This document shows positions 35,481 to 47,450 of a DNA stretch of 64,000 nucleotides, in pieces. The first letter of the stretch is position 1. The number at the start of each line of letters is the position of its first letter. Both the position numbers and the translations under genes were made by a program. A model generated the notes under the pieces. That model worked only from the letters and a program-made list of their open reading frames with translations, was not told where the DNA came from and did no database searches. Source of the DNA: Microplitis mediator (Eukaryota > Arthropoda > Insecta > Hymenoptera > Braconidae); NCBI RefSeq assembly GCF_029852145.1, contig NC_079979.1, positions 2,156,501 to 2,220,500 of the forward strand. Direction: 5' to 3'.

Positions 35481-36090
35481 AAAAAAATCAATTAATTTTT
35501 TACAAAACTCCCGACTAATCAACGCGTGCGGACTATCGGCTTTTTTTAAAAAACCCCCCAAAAAAAGATCAATCAGTCGAGTCTATAATTAACGAGTTAA
35601 GTCTTAGCTCAGGTCGATGCTAAATGCACTGGGGACTATTTTTTGCCGTAAGTGTATAGACACAAGAGATAATTATCCCTTAGTATCATTGACTTATGCA
35701 TCCACGAGTGTCCCGCGACAAAGCGATAGAGCCAGAGACAGATAAAGAGAGAGACAAACAGAAGTAACTCTCGTTCTTCGATTGGTTAAACATGTTTTGT
35801 GTGGATTGTTATTTAAAAAACTGTCGGCTAAAGCTTTAAAGTATTAAGTTGACCCAAGCATACACGAGGAAAACACACAAGAGAATGTTTGCGGCGTCTC
35901 TGTAAGAAATAACGACGTCTAGGGTCATAATTAGTAGGCGTTAATTCAACGCCTACCAGACACCGCTGCGTGTCTCGCTAAAATCGTTTATGATTCTCAT
36001 GCTACTGTACTTTTACCTGTATATATACATATATATGAGTATGTACATACAAATATTTATATATGTTTAGTTATGAATTAAATGAATTTG
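35481..36090. other. Unique island with a strong hairpin
   Basis: Balanced-composition sequence not related to the repeats, with CCGACA, GAGAGAGACA and a perfect hairpin at 35934-35956 (listed separately). It might be a conserved non-coding element, exon or promoter; no ORF supports coding. Confidence 0.3.
35934..35956. repeat. Perfect inverted repeat GTAGGCGTT-AATTC-AACGCCTAC
   Basis: Nine-nucleotide perfect arms with a 5-nt loop in unique sequence. There is no oligo-T after it and no known RNA family recognised. Confidence 0.6.
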
Positions 36091-36625
36091 AAAACCGCGA
36101 TTGTATTGACAGAAGAATTTTTATTTTTAACTTTGAAAATTTGTTGCTTTTGTGCAAAAATTGAAGATTAGACTTTGAAAAATAATTTTTATGTTTGTTT
36201 GATAGGGTTACGATCATTAGATTCCGAGATATCGAATTTTAAAGTCGACTATTATTGATTTTAAAAAATTCAAATTTTTATAGAATTTTTTTGTGACTAA
36301 AAATTTGTAAAAACTAAATTTATTATTATAAAGGGCTCGTATTGGTCTCATTCTAAAGAGTAGACCTCTGGCTACAATTTTGATTTTTACACAATCAACT
36401 TCCGGTCATTAGTTTCCAAGATATTGACTTTTATTCGTTTCTTGAAATGAGAAAAATTTCAATTTTTGAGAAATTCGAATTTTTCAAACTTTAAAAATTC
36501 ATAACTTTCAAACTTATAAATATTAAGAGTCGTTATAGGTCTCATTCTATAGATTAGACCACTAGCTACAGTTTTTAATTTTACACAATCAACTTCCGGT
36601 CATTAGTTTTCAAGATATCGACTCT
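36091..36625 (+). repeat. ~195-bp superfamily units, plus orientation
   Basis: Two to three units with GGTCTCATTCTAAAGAGTAG, CTCTGGCTACAATTTTGATT and TTCCGGTCATTAGTTT. They continue at 37,520 on the other side of element B2, showing that B2 inserted into the array. Confidence 0.75.
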
Positions 36626-36627
36626 TA

Positions 36628-37519
36628 CCCGCATGGAAAAGCTATATATTGTTAAAAGTATATAAAAAAATATATGGTGAATATGTGATAAATATACAGC
36701 GGCAAAAATATCTATATTGAAAAATATATGTTTTTTACATATATTGGATTATATATTTATCATAATATATTTACTTGTATATAATGTTTTGTATTTTTCT
36801 ATATATATTATCTCATATAATGCTCAATATATTCTTATCATATATGGATAGTATATATATAATTTATAAGTATAATATAAGAAACTTGATGTATATATCC
36901 ATATATTTTGACTCATATAATTAGTGGTATATGGTCTCTATATAATTGATTATATATGAAAGAATTTATATGATTAAATATATGGTTCGCGGTATATTGG
37001 AATTATATTTTTCCAGTATATTAAAACTTATATTTTTCGCAATATATTGAAAATTTTATTTTTTCAATATACTTTTTCAATTTCTACACAATTCCACAAA
37101 AAAAGTCAAATTTATTATTTTTCCTCCTTCTTTTTATTGACCTTTTATTTACTGGCAATAACCTAAGAAAAGTAAAAAAAGTCCCATATATTTTACAATA
37201 TATTGGAAACCATATATTTTGCAATATATTGGAAAACATATATAAAAAATACTATATATTAATTAATATACTACTTTCAATATAATATATCAATATAAAA
37301 AAGATATATTAAAATATATATGTAAAACATACATAAAAAGTCATATGTTGATAAATATATTGATAATATATTCTAGCAATATATTTTTTTTCAATATATT
37401 ATCATATATTAATACGGCAAAAATATAAATATTATTTTATATATTGTACAATATATCACATTATAATATTCATATATTCTATCATATATGTTTTAACATA
37501 TAAAGTTTTTTCATGCGGG
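36628..37519 (-). mobile_element. Element B2: ATATATT-word TIR element, inverted
   Basis: 892 bp from CCCGCATGGAAAAGCTATAT to AAAGTTTTTTCATGCGGG; target duplication TA/TA (36626-36627, 37520-37521). Opposite orientation to B1. Inserted inside a ~195-bp unit. Confidence 0.9.
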
Positions 37520-37900
37520 TATTAATTTCTTGAAATAAGAAAATTCAAATTTTTTTAAAAATTCGAATTTTTCAAACTTAAAAAATTTATAACTTTCAAA
37601 GTCATCATTATTACGGACTCTCATTGGTCCCATTTTGAAGATAAGACTTCCGGCTACAAATTTCACTCCTACACAATCAATTTCCGGTCATAAGTTTCCG
37701 AGTTATCGCTGTTTGTTAATTTCTTAAAATCAGATTCAAAATTATTGTTTTTCGAACTTAAAAAATTTATAACTTTAAAAGTTATCAATATTGAGAGCTT
37801 TCGTTAGTCTAATTTCAAAGATGAGAATTTACAATTTTCACCCTCATATAATCAACTTCCGGTTATAACTTTCCGAGATATCGAGTCGTAAAGTCGGTAG
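37520..37900 (+). repeat. ~195-bp superfamily units, plus orientation
   Basis: Continuation of the array interrupted by B2, with AATTTCTTGAAATAAGAAAA, TAACTTTCAAAGTCAT and CCGGTCATAAGTTTCC. Confidence 0.7.
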
Positions 37901-38655
37901 CTTAAGACTAAATAAATTAAAAACCTTTTTTTTTGCTCTGACCTCGATGACCATCTTGCCTCACAAAGATATATTGGAGAAGAATAAGATGTAGCTTAAA
38001 TCCAGGTCTTCCATTTCCTGAGAAAGGGTATTGTAGCTAAGCGTAGATTTATTATCCACTAGATTCTCCAAAGTTCTCTCCAGCCCCAGCTCCAGCCCGA
38101 GCATTTTCCGTGACAACTCTTAAGGAAATGCCATTAATCGACTATTCTATTAAGAATCCAGTTGTCATGGATCAGATCCAGAACGTCTAGACTCTCTAGT
38201 GTCTAGTGTCTACCAAATCCAGCTCTAAAATATCCAATTTCTTATCTTCTTCAACATTTAATTACTTATTTTACAATTATAATTTAATATTAACCCTTCA
38301 TTGCCCACAATTACACTTATTGTTATTTCGTTGGCCTAGATATTCATTGTTTTAATCGTTAATTATTTATTGATCGTTAATCAATTAATCATCAATAGGG
38401 CCAGGATTTTAGCGTTAATTGAAAAATAATTTATAATTAGTGGTGTGAAATTTTTTATATTACGGAGATAATATTGGTTTTATTAAAAAACTTTTTAAAC
38501 AAAAGTTGTAGCAAATTCAATTTTCTAAAAAAAATATCTCTTATAATTTTTTCTTAGGACTAATAAGAAAGCCGTAGTTTCAAAATTAAGATTTTCATAA
38601 TTAATCAAATTTTGAATCATCCATTATGAATCTTAATTTTTCAATTACCGTGAGA
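37901..38655. other. Unique-looking island
   Basis: 37,950-38,240 has moderate complexity (CTCTCCAGCCCCAGCTCCAG). No gene or RNA recognised. Confidence 0.25.
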
Positions 38656-38658
38656 GTA

Positions 38659-39427
38659 CACGGAAAGAAAATTATGGGAAGTTTTGCTATGCATTATGGG
38701 AATAGTTTCCATAATGGTATGGGAACAGTACCTATACTAGTATAGGGATGGTTCCCATATATTATGGGAACCATCCCCATAATAGTATGAGAATAGTTCC
38801 CATACCATTATGGGAATGGTTCCCATATTGGTATAGGAACTATTCCTATAATATTTTGGGAACTATTCCCATAATGTTATGGGAACCATCCCTATAATAT
38901 CATAAAATTTTTTTTTTGCACAATAGTGTAGAAATTTCCCAAAATTTGAATTTTCTTGAATGTTTTGTGCTGACAAAAAATTCTTGTTAAAAATTTTAAT
39001 GTTTTTTTGCCAAATACGATTTTTTTTTTCAATGTTTGAATTTTTGTTTTTATGTTTAATAATATTTCTGTGTATTGTAGAAGTGATTACCACACTTCTT
39101 TAAATTAATTTTTTCATAATAATATGGGAACCATTCCCATAATATCATGGGAATGGTTCCTATAATAGTATGGGAACTATTCCCATAATATTATGGGAAT
39201 GATTCCCATAATGGTATACGAACCATTCCAATTGCATTATGGGAATGATTCCCATAATATTATAGGAATGATTCCCATAATATTATAGAAAGTATTCCTA
39301 TAAATTATAGGAACCATTCCTATAATTATAGGAACCGCTCCTATAATTTATGGTCGTAATTCCTATGATGGTATAGGAACAAATTTCACAAAATTATGGG
39401 AACCGCTGCCATAATTTTCTTTCCGTG
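38659..39427 (+). mobile_element. Element A3: TIR word element with conserved core
   Basis: 769 bp, CACGGAAAGAAAATTATGGG to CCATAATTTTCTTTCCGTG, flanked by TA/TA. The core is nearly identical to A2, while the flanking ATGGGAAT-word arrays differ in unit number. Confidence 0.88.
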
Positions 39428-39529
39428 TATTGGTCGTATAAGAAAATCCTGGGAGACATTATTTTTTAATAAAATTAAATTTACTACAACTTTTGTTCGA
39501 AAACGTTTTTAATAAGACCAATATTTTCG

Positions 39530-40100
39530 CCGTCATATCAAAAATTTGAACTACTTATTTCAAAAATGAGGTTAAATATCTCGGGATCTTATGATTGAAA
39601 TTCGAAAACTGACCTGTGAAAATTATAGCCGGAAGTCTGATCTTTGAAATGAGACTGATAAAGTCTCTTTATGTTCATTAGTTCAGAAGTTATGAATTTT
39701 TAGGATTAAAAAAAAATATAAGTGAAAAATTCGAATTTTTCTTATTTTAAGAAATTATAAAATGTCTATATCTCGGAAGCTAATGATCGAAAGTTGATCA
39801 TACCAAAATGAAAGTTGTAACTAGAAGTCTAATCTTCGAAATGAGACCTATGACGTTCCTCAATATTGATAAGTTTAGAGGTTATGAATTTTTGAAGTTT
39901 GAAAAAATAAAACTATCAGAAAATTTGAATTTTTCTTATTTCAAGAAATTAATAATAGTCTATATCACAGAAGCTTATGATTGAAAGTTGATCATGTCTC
40001 AGTAAAAATTAAAGCCGGAAGTCTGATCTTTAAAATGAGACCTCAAACTTCTCTTAATATTGATAAGTTTGAAAGTTATGAAGTATTCAAATTCAAAAGA
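39530..40100 (-). repeat. ~195-bp superfamily units, minus orientation
   Basis: Three units with GGAAGTCTGATCTTTGAAAT, ATGAGACCTATGACGTTC and TATATCTCGGAAGCTAATGA; spacing about 190 nt. Ends in an A-rich run at 40,109-40,130. Confidence 0.75.
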
Positions 40101-40130
40101 TTTTCTTAAAAAAAAAAAAAAAAAAAAAAG

Positions 40131-40766
40131 AAAAATCAGAAAAAAAAATAATTTTATCTGTTAGGATAGTTTTGCAGTACTGCAAAAAACAGTAAAATAA
40201 CATCCAGATAATTTTCCCAAGCAGTAAAAAAATAAAACCGATTGTTTTTATTTCAAAGATCCAAGCGATCTCGAAATCGTTGATCGCGCACCAGATGGCT
40301 ACAATGTAATACAATAGTAATAAAATGCATACCAATACATAGTATATAATGTATATAAAATACTCGCATATACTGTGAATGCTGTAAATTATTAAAATTA
40401 GATAATTATTATTATATAGTTATCTTGGGTTTAAAAACGTTCATGGCCGACAGCTGGTTACTTTTTATTCCTCATTATTAAAACGCCCCACATTTAAAAT
40501 AATAATATTCTGTAACGATTATTGAATGCTTGTCATTAGCATCCAGCGGAAGTTCAAGTATAAAGATACAATAATAAGTAATAAACAATGAGAAGTTGAT
40601 TATTAAATATTTAACGGTTCTCAATTTTTTTTTAACTTTAAAAATTCATAACTTCGAAACTTCTTGTTATTAAGAGACTTTGTAGGTCAAAAAGGTAGAT
40701 CTGTTTAAAAATAAATGATAAATTCAAATATTTTTTCTTTTATTTAAGTTTATAAATTGTATTTTA
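40131..40766. other. Unique-looking AT-rich island
   Basis: 40,240-40,330 (CCAAGCGATCTCGAAATCG) and 40,430-40,560 appear unique. An 80-codon minus-strand frame at 40093-40335 is unsupported. Confidence 0.25.
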
Positions 40767-41736
40767 CACGGAAAGAAAATTACAGCAGCGGTTCCCATAA
40801 TTTTGTGAAATTTTTTCCTATACCATCATAGGAATTACGACCATAAATTATGAGAGCGGTTCCTATAATTATAGGAATGTTTCCCATAATTATAGGAATA
40901 GTTTCTATAATTATGGGAATGATACCCATAACACTATAGGAATGGTTCCTATAATTATAGAAATGGTTCCTATAATTTATAGGAATACTTTCTATAATAT
41001 TATGGGAATCATTCCTATAATTTATGGGAACTATTTCCACAATATTATAGGAACCATTCCCTTAATATTATGGGAATGGTTCCTATAATAGTATGGGAAC
41101 TATTCCCATAATATTATGGGAATGATTCCCATAATGCAATTGGAATGGTTCGTATACCATTATGGGAATCATTCCCATAATATTATGGGAATAGTTACCA
41201 TACTATTATAGGAACCATTTCTATAATATTATGGGAATGGTTCCCATATTATCATGAAAAAATTAATTTAAAGAAGTGTGGTAATCACTTCTACAATACA
41301 CAGAAATATTATTAAACATAAAAACAAAAATTCAAACATTGAAAAAAAAAAATCGTATATGGCAAAAAAAAATTAAAATTTTTAACAGGAATTTTTTGTC
41401 AGCACAAAACATTCAAGAAAATTCAAATTTTGGGAAATTTCTACACTATTGTGCAAAAAAAAAATTTTATGATATTATGGGAATGGTTCCCATAATGATA
41501 TGGAAATGGTTCCCATAATATTATGGGAACCATTCCCATAATGGTATGGGAACAATTCCCATATCATTATGGGAACCATTCCCATACTGGTATGGGAACT
41601 ATTCTCATACTATTATGGGGATGGTTCCCATAATATATGGGAACCATCCTTATAGTAGTATAGGTACTATTCCCATACCATTATAGGAACCATTCCCATA
41701 ATGCATAGCAAAACTTCCCATAATTTTGTTTCTGTG
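40767..41736 (-). mobile_element. Element A4: TIR word element, inverted, expanded arrays
   Basis: 970 bp, CACGGAAAGAAAATTACAGC to CATAATTTTGTTTCTGTG, flanked by TA/TA. The core carries small indels that break the recurrent 76-codon frame. It abuts the truncated element E2. Confidence 0.85.
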
Positions 41737-41738
41737 TA

Positions 41739-42119
41739 TATAAAAATTTAATCTGTTTTTGATTTTTTAATAAAGCCGTCAAACTTTCATTAACTGCCAA
41801 CATTTTTAAACAAAAGACACTGAATAAATAGTTAACAAAATATAATCATTTCTGTAACTTACTAATTTTTTATAAATATTGCCCATAAATAAAAATATTA
41901 CGAGTCCATGATTTAATCTAGTTTAGTCCTTGCAAATTTTCAGAACTAAAATTATTTATAGTTCAAGAATTAATCTACTTTTGTCTGCCCGTAACGCAAT
42001 TGTTTTTTAAAGCAACAGATCAAAAACAGCTTAAAATTTTTATAAAAGATCACAAACAGATCAACTAATCCAAAAACAGTCCAAGGAGACTAAAATCAGA
42101 TCGAATTTTTAGACTCGGG
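41739..42119 (-). mobile_element. Element E2: truncated relative of element E
   Basis: On the minus strand it begins CCCGAGTCTAAAAATTCGAT and continues with GATCTGATTTTAGTC words, then a segment homologous to 24,397-24,470 (GTGTCTTTTGTTTAAAAATG). The other end is missing at the A4 border. Confidence 0.6.
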
Positions 42120-42401
42120 TTTTTGGGTCTCATTTTATAGATCAGACTTCCGGCGACAATTTTATTTTCTGCGTCGTCAATTTTTGATCATTAGTTCCTA
42201 AGATATAAACTATTAGTAATTTCTTGAGATAAGAAAAAATTGAATTTTTGATAATTTCCATTTTTCAAACGTTAAAAATTTGTAACTTTCAAACTTATTG
42301 ATATTAAGAGACTTTGCGGGTCTCATTTCAAAGATCAGACTTCCGGCTACAATTTCTCAAATTAAGTTTTTAGTATGATAACTTTTCAAGATATCAGTTC
42401 G
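42120..42401 (+). repeat. ~195-bp superfamily units, plus orientation
   Basis: GGTCTCATTTTATAGATCAG, CTTCCGGCGAC, then a second unit with GGTCTCATTTCAAAGATCAG. The array is interrupted on the right by element I. Confidence 0.7.
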
Positions 42402-42670
42402 TACACTGTAAAAAGAGCGGTGTTAAAAATGGACTCGTTTTAACTCCGCCCGGTGTAAAAATGAAATTACACCGGTGTAGGAGGAGTAATACACCGGTGT
42501 TAAAAATACCGGTGTTAAAGCGGGGTAACCGGTGTAAAAGCGGAGTAATACCGGTGTAAAAGCGGGGAAAATTGCGATTGCTTGGAGTATTAACTTTAAA
42601 GATTATAAAACACAAAAAATGTCAGTTCTTTATGAAAATTAATAAAAAATATCATTTATTAACAAGTATA

Positions 42671-43076
42671 CACTGTAAAAAATTCGCGGAGTGAATGCGG
42701 ATTAAATTCGGAGTGAATGCGGAGTGAATGAACTTTTAATTATTCACTCCCCTCGGAGTGAAATTCAATCCGGAGCGGAGTTTTGAAAATATTATTAATA
42801 AAAAATTGTTCCACTCAATAAAATCGAAGTAAAAATTCGCGTATTACGTTATTGATCAGCTGATATGCACACACATACGCACATACATATTTAGGCACAC
42901 ACGCGCACTCGCACACACACGCACGCACACATTTGCACACACGCACAAATTTGTACACATGCACACATTTTCACACACGCACACATTTTCACACACGCAC
43001 ACATTTTCACACATGCACACATTTGCACACACGCATACAAACACCTGCACACACCCGAACACACACATGCACGCAA

Positions 43077-43146
<70 letters not shown>

Positions 43147-43398
43147 TGTTTAGCAGTTTCATATAAAATAATATAAATTTATTTAAGTATTGAAACACCG
43201 GACCGGAGTGAATCGGGAGTGAAATAAAATCCGCGTCACTCCGAGATCACTCCGCTAAAAAAAACTCCCAATTCACTCCGCATGCGGAGTGATTTTTTAT
43301 AAAACTCCGGAACTCCGAGTGGCGGAGTGAATCCGGAGTGAATTCGGATTTTATTTCACTCCCAATTCACTCCGGATTCACTCCGAATTTTTATAGTG
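42671..43398. mobile_element. Element J nested in I: CGGAGTGAAT-word TIR element
   Basis: Ends CACTGTAAAAAATTCGCGGA and TCCGAATTTTTATAGTG, flanked by TA/TA. It shares its first 11 terminal bases with I but has an unrelated interior word (CGGAGTGAAT / ATTCACTCCG). Its centre is a CA-rich microsatellite region. Confidence 0.82.
42866..43143. repeat. (CA)n-rich microsatellite
   Basis: Degenerate CACACGCACACATTTTCA units followed by a pure CA run at about 43,086-43,143. Long open frames in several frames (MCVCVC, THTHTH) are artefacts of the dinucleotide repeat. Confidence 0.95.
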
Positions 43399-43579
43399 TA
43401 GTGATCGAGTAAGTAAAAATATTCACAAAGTAAAATATTTTAACACCGGTCTAGAATATTTACACCGGTGGCAGCGTTATTTTCACACCGCTTTCGGGGG
43501 TAAATTTAACACCGATAATTTTAACACCGCTTGGACTTACACCGCTTGGACTTACCCCGGTGATTTTTTACAGTGTAAA

Positions 43580-43728
43580 TAAAAATATCTAAGAATTATA
43601 TAAAAATAAAAAATCATATAATTTATTGTATTTCTCACGATCTAATGCCATTAATCGAGGTCAAGGACCTTAGAAGAATATTCAGAAAATGTCGTCGAGT
43701 AACTTTAAAGAGCCTTCCTTGTCCTCAA

Positions 43729-43763
<35 letters not shown>

Positions 43764-44290
43764 GGATGATGAGGATGGTCACCTGCGTTGTGTTCAAAAC
43801 AAGGGACAAAAACTCGTAGAATGTACTCGCGACCTTGGCTAGGTCATCACACGGTCTCTTCCTCATCAATACCGACCCCTAATTAATAATTGATAGCCAA
43901 TTATTAGCCGCCGGGCGGTAAGCTCAAAGAATCGATAAAATAAAATTAAAAATAAAACTAAACAAAGACAGAAAAAAATAAAAAATGTGAAGAATCGAAA
44001 TGGAAAAATGCCGTCAGATCCTGGGAACGCCCGGATACTTCTTGCAGGAATTAGGCCCTCACGTTGATTTAAAGCCGACGAGGAAAGTTCTCACACGCGG
44101 CAATTTTTTTTTTTTTTTTTTAAGTCGATCGGTCTCATTCTTATCCATCCTCATCCTCATTCTTAAGAATACTTACGTATTTGCCATTAGCGGACGTCAA
44201 TTCACCAAATGCTTATTCTTCAGGGGCGTTAAGGATGAGAGATTTTTTTTTTTAACGAAATTTAATTGACAAAATTTGGAGATTTAATTT
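43580..44290. other. Unique island with (GAT)n microsatellite
   Basis: A frame at 43645-43842 (65 codons, MPLIEVKDLRRIFRKCRRVT, then an Asp-rich run) contains a GAT repeat (about 43,731-43,770). Composition outside the run is protein-like, but there is no clear splice context and no family match. 43,840-44,120 is GC-richer than usual for this window and might be regulatory or exonic. Confidence 0.3.
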
Positions 44291-44426
44291 TGTTGAATTT
44301 CGCGGGTTCTTCAAACTTTGATATCTCGAAAACTATTGGACGAAAGTTAATTACGTAGAAATGAAAATTGCAGCGGAAAGTCTCATCTTTTTAATGAGTC
44401 CAACATTATCCTTTAATATTAACGAA
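44291..44426 (-). repeat. ~195-bp superfamily unit, left of element O
   Basis: GATATCTCGAAAACTATTGG, TTGCAGCGGAAAGTCTCATC, then TCCTTTAATATTAACGAA (44409-44426), which recurs at 47451-47468 to the right of element O. Confidence 0.65.
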
Positions 44427-44493
44427 CACTCAGAAAATTAAATAATAGAAACTACTATCTAGTTATGGTAAACTTTCTACCATCAATCCGACA

Positions 44494-44550
44494 ATAGTGA
44501 ATATTATCTAGATGATTGTATAAATCATCTAGATTGTAATATTCACTATA
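44494..44550. repeat. Near-perfect hairpin in element O
   Basis: ATAGTGAATATTATCTAGAT is inverted as ATCTAGATTGTAATATTCAC with a short loop around GATTGTATAAATC. It is part of the element O arm. Confidence 0.7.
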
Positions 44551-44716
44551 TTTATGATAATTGTTACAATCCTGCATGTTAACTAGAGTTAATTATTATT
44601 ATTATTTTAAATAGTTATATTTACAATCCAGATGATAACAGTTACCATCAGAAATCATAATAGTTACAAGGTTCAAAAAATACTAAATGTTAATAATGAC
44701 CAAATTTGATTTCTTA

Positions 44717-45988
44717 GACGGAAAGAAAATTATGGGAAGTTTTGCTATGCATTATGGGAATGGTTCCCATAATGGTATGGGAATAGTACCTATACTACTA
44801 TAGGAATGGTTCCCATATATAATGGGAACCATCCCCATAATAGTATGAGAATAGTTCCCATATCATTATGGGAATGGTTCCCATAATATTATGGGAACCA
44901 TCCCCATAATATTATGGGAACCATCCCCATAATAGTATGGGAATAGTTTCCATATCATTATGGAAATGGTTCCCATAATGATATGGGAATGGTTCCCATA
45001 ATATAATGGGAATGGTACCCATAATATTATGGGAACCATTCCCATAATGGTATGGAAATCATTCCCATACTATTATGGGAATGGTTCCCATATTGGTATA
45101 AGAACTATTCCTATAATATTATGGGAACTATTCCCATAATGTTATGGGAACCATCCCTATAATATCATAAAAATTTTTTTTTGCACAATAGTGTAGAAAT
45201 TTCCCAAAATTTGAATTTTCTTGAATGTTTTGTGCTGACAAAAAATTCTTGTTAAAAATTTTAATGTTTTTTTGCCAAATACGATTTTTTTTTTCAATGT
45301 TTGAATTTTTGTTTTTATGTTTAATAATATTTCTGTGTATTGTAGAAGTAATTACCACACTTCTTTAAATTAATTTTTTCATGATAATATGGGAACCATT
45401 CCCATAATATTATAGGAATGGTTCCTATAATAGTATGGGAACTATTCCCATAATATTATGGGAATGATTCCCATAATGGTATACGAACCATTCCAATTGC
45501 ATTATGGGAATCATTCCCATAATATTATGGGAATAGTTCCCATAATATTATGGGAATAGTGCCCATACTATTGTAGGAACCATTCCCATAATATTATAGG
45601 AATGGTTCCTATAATAGTATGGGAACTATTCCCATAATATTATAGGAATGATTCCCATAATGGTATACGAACCCTTCCAATTGCATTATGGGAATCATTC
45701 CCATAATATTATGAGAATAGTTCCCATACTATTATAGGAACCATTCCCATAATATTATGGGAATGGTTCCTTTAATTTATGGGAATGGTTCCTATAAATT
45801 ATACCAACCATTCCCATAAATTATAGGAATGATTCCCATAGTATTATAGAAAGTATTCCTATAAATTATAGGAACCATTCCTATAATTATAGGAACCGCT
45901 CTCATAATTTATGGTCGTAATTCCTATGATGGTATAGGAAAAAATTTCACAAAATTATGGGAACCGCTGCCATATTTTTCTTTCCGTG
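44717..45988 (+). mobile_element. Element A5: largest A copy, nested in O
   Basis: 1272 bp from GACGGAAAGAAAATTATGGG (first C changed to G) to CATATTTTTCTTTCCGTG, flanked by TA/TA. The word arrays are greatly expanded, with internal segmental duplications: the block around ATACGAACCATTCCAATTGC occurs twice, at about 45,481 and 45,665. Core conserved. Confidence 0.88.
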
Positions 45989-45997
45989 TACTCAGTA

Positions 45998-46160
45998 CTT
46001 GGATGATTTTTATTTTGATGAGCATACTGAATCATTCAAAGATATTGACAGAAGTTCTCTCGCTTGGAAATTTTTATTGTACGCTGATCTAGACGACTGT
46101 ACGGTAACTTATTTCAAAATTTTAAACAACAAAATGTACATTACTAAATTATGGATTTAA
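45998..46160 (+). CDS. Short protein-like ORF fragment within element O
   Basis: An open frame reads YLDDFYFDEHTESFKDID, then RSSLAWKFLLYADLDDCTVT, and ends LWI-stop. Residue composition is mixed and protein-like, unlike the AT-driven frames around it. CTCAG just upstream (ending at 45,997) could be a splice acceptor and ACG|GTAACT at about 46,101 a donor. I do not recognise the product. It may be a fragment of the element's own protein or captured host sequence. Confidence 0.25.
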
Positions 46161-46512
46161 ATAGAAAATATTTGTTTACAATTTGAAAGTAAAATTGAAA
46201 TAGGGCTAGTACGCCAATGAAGAGTTTATAATATCAATAATTTTAATACCTGTAATTTAAAGTTTTAAAAAATTGTCATTTTCTTGTTAAAATTTTATAA
46301 ATAAAACTTAAGTATGTTTGTCATCATATTTGTATTCGGAAATTTACAATTTTGCAGCAGTACTTGAAAATTATTGAATTTTCGATCAATTTTTTCATTG
46401 CAATCAATAATATTAATTACCATCTTTGATAGTAACTGTTATCATCCTGATGGTAATTGTTACCATCCTGACAGTATCTGTTACGAAATTTATTGCAGAA
46501 GCTATCATCCAA

Positions 46513-47320
46513 CACGGAAAGAAAATTATAGCAGCGGTTCCCATAATTTTGTGAAATTTTTTCCTATACCATCATAGGAATTACGACCATAAATTATGGG
46601 AGCAGTTCCTATAGTTATAGGAATGTATCCCATAATTATAGGAATAGTTCCTATAATTATGGGAATGATACCCATAACACTATAGGAATGATTCCTATAA
46701 TTATAGGAATGGTTCCTATAATTTATAGGAATACTTTCTATAATATTATGGGAATGGTTCCTATAATAGTATGGGAACTATTCCCATAATATTATGAGAA
46801 TAGTTCCCATACTATTATAGGAACCATTCCTATAATATTATGGGAATGGTTCCCATATTGTCATGAAAAAATTATTTTAAAGAAGTGTGGTAATCACTTC
46901 TACAATACACAGAAATATTATTAAACATAAATACAAAAATTCAAACATTGAAAAAAAAAATCGTATTTGGCAAAAAAACATTAAAATTTTTAACAAGAAT
47001 TTTTTGTCAGCACAAAACATTCAAGAAAATTTAAATTTTGGGAAATTTCTACACTATTGTGCAAAAAAAAATTTTATGATATTATAGGGATGGTTCCCAT
47101 AACATTATGGGAATAGTTCCCATAATATTATAGGAATAGTTCCTATACCAATATGGGAACCATTCCCATAATGGTATGGGAACTATTCTCATACTATTAT
47201 GGGAACCATTCCCATAATATATGGGAACCATCCCTATAGTAGTATAGGTTCTATTCCCATACCATTATGGGAACCATTCCCATAATGCATAGCAAAACTT
47301 CCCATAATTTTCTTTCCGTG
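46513..47320 (-). mobile_element. Element A6: inverted A copy nested in O
   Basis: 808 bp from CACGGAAAGAAAATTATAGC to CATAATTTTCTTTCCGTG, flanked by AA/AA rather than TA/TA. This shows that the two flanking bases are a target duplication and not part of the terminal repeat. Core conserved, with the recurrent frame at 46887-47087. Confidence 0.88.
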
Positions 47321-47450
47321 AATAATTATTAATTCTATTAAAAAAAATTATAACACTAACTATTTTTGCATTGAAAAACGTTCCAATTATTCTAGATAAT
47401 TGGAATTAAAAATTTAGCATAATAAATACAATTACTTAATTTTCTGAGTG

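Larger units (their letters stand above)
42404..43575. mobile_element. Element I: ACACCGGTGT-word TIR element with nested J
   Basis: Ends CACTGTAAAAAGAGCGGTGT and CCCCGGTGATTTTTTACAGTG, flanked by TA/TA. Words of the type TTACACCGGTGTAAAA fill both arms (42,411-42,580 and 43,440-43,570). The centre holds element J. No coding capacity. Confidence 0.82.
44427..47450. mobile_element. Element O: 3-kb TIR element with nested A5 and A6 and an ORF
   Basis: Ends CACTCAGAAAATTAAATAAT and, inverted, CACTCAGAAAATTAAGTAAT. Word: GATGGTAACTGTTACCATC-like (44,470-44,690 and 46,420-46,510). The flanking target sequence TCCTTTAATATTAACGAA reappears on the right with two differences, suggesting an 18-bp duplication. 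The element contains A5, A6, a foldback (44494-44550) and a short protein-like ORF. No transposase recognised. Confidence 0.65.

Noticed and set aside
42856..43198. Cys/Val and His/Thr repeat proteins on both strands
   Set aside because: Artefacts of a CA dinucleotide microsatellite, open in many frames.
43645..43842. Asp-rich 65-codon ORF as a real gene
   Set aside because: The acidic run is a GAT microsatellite, and no splice or family support was found for the flanks; kept only as a note in the island entry.
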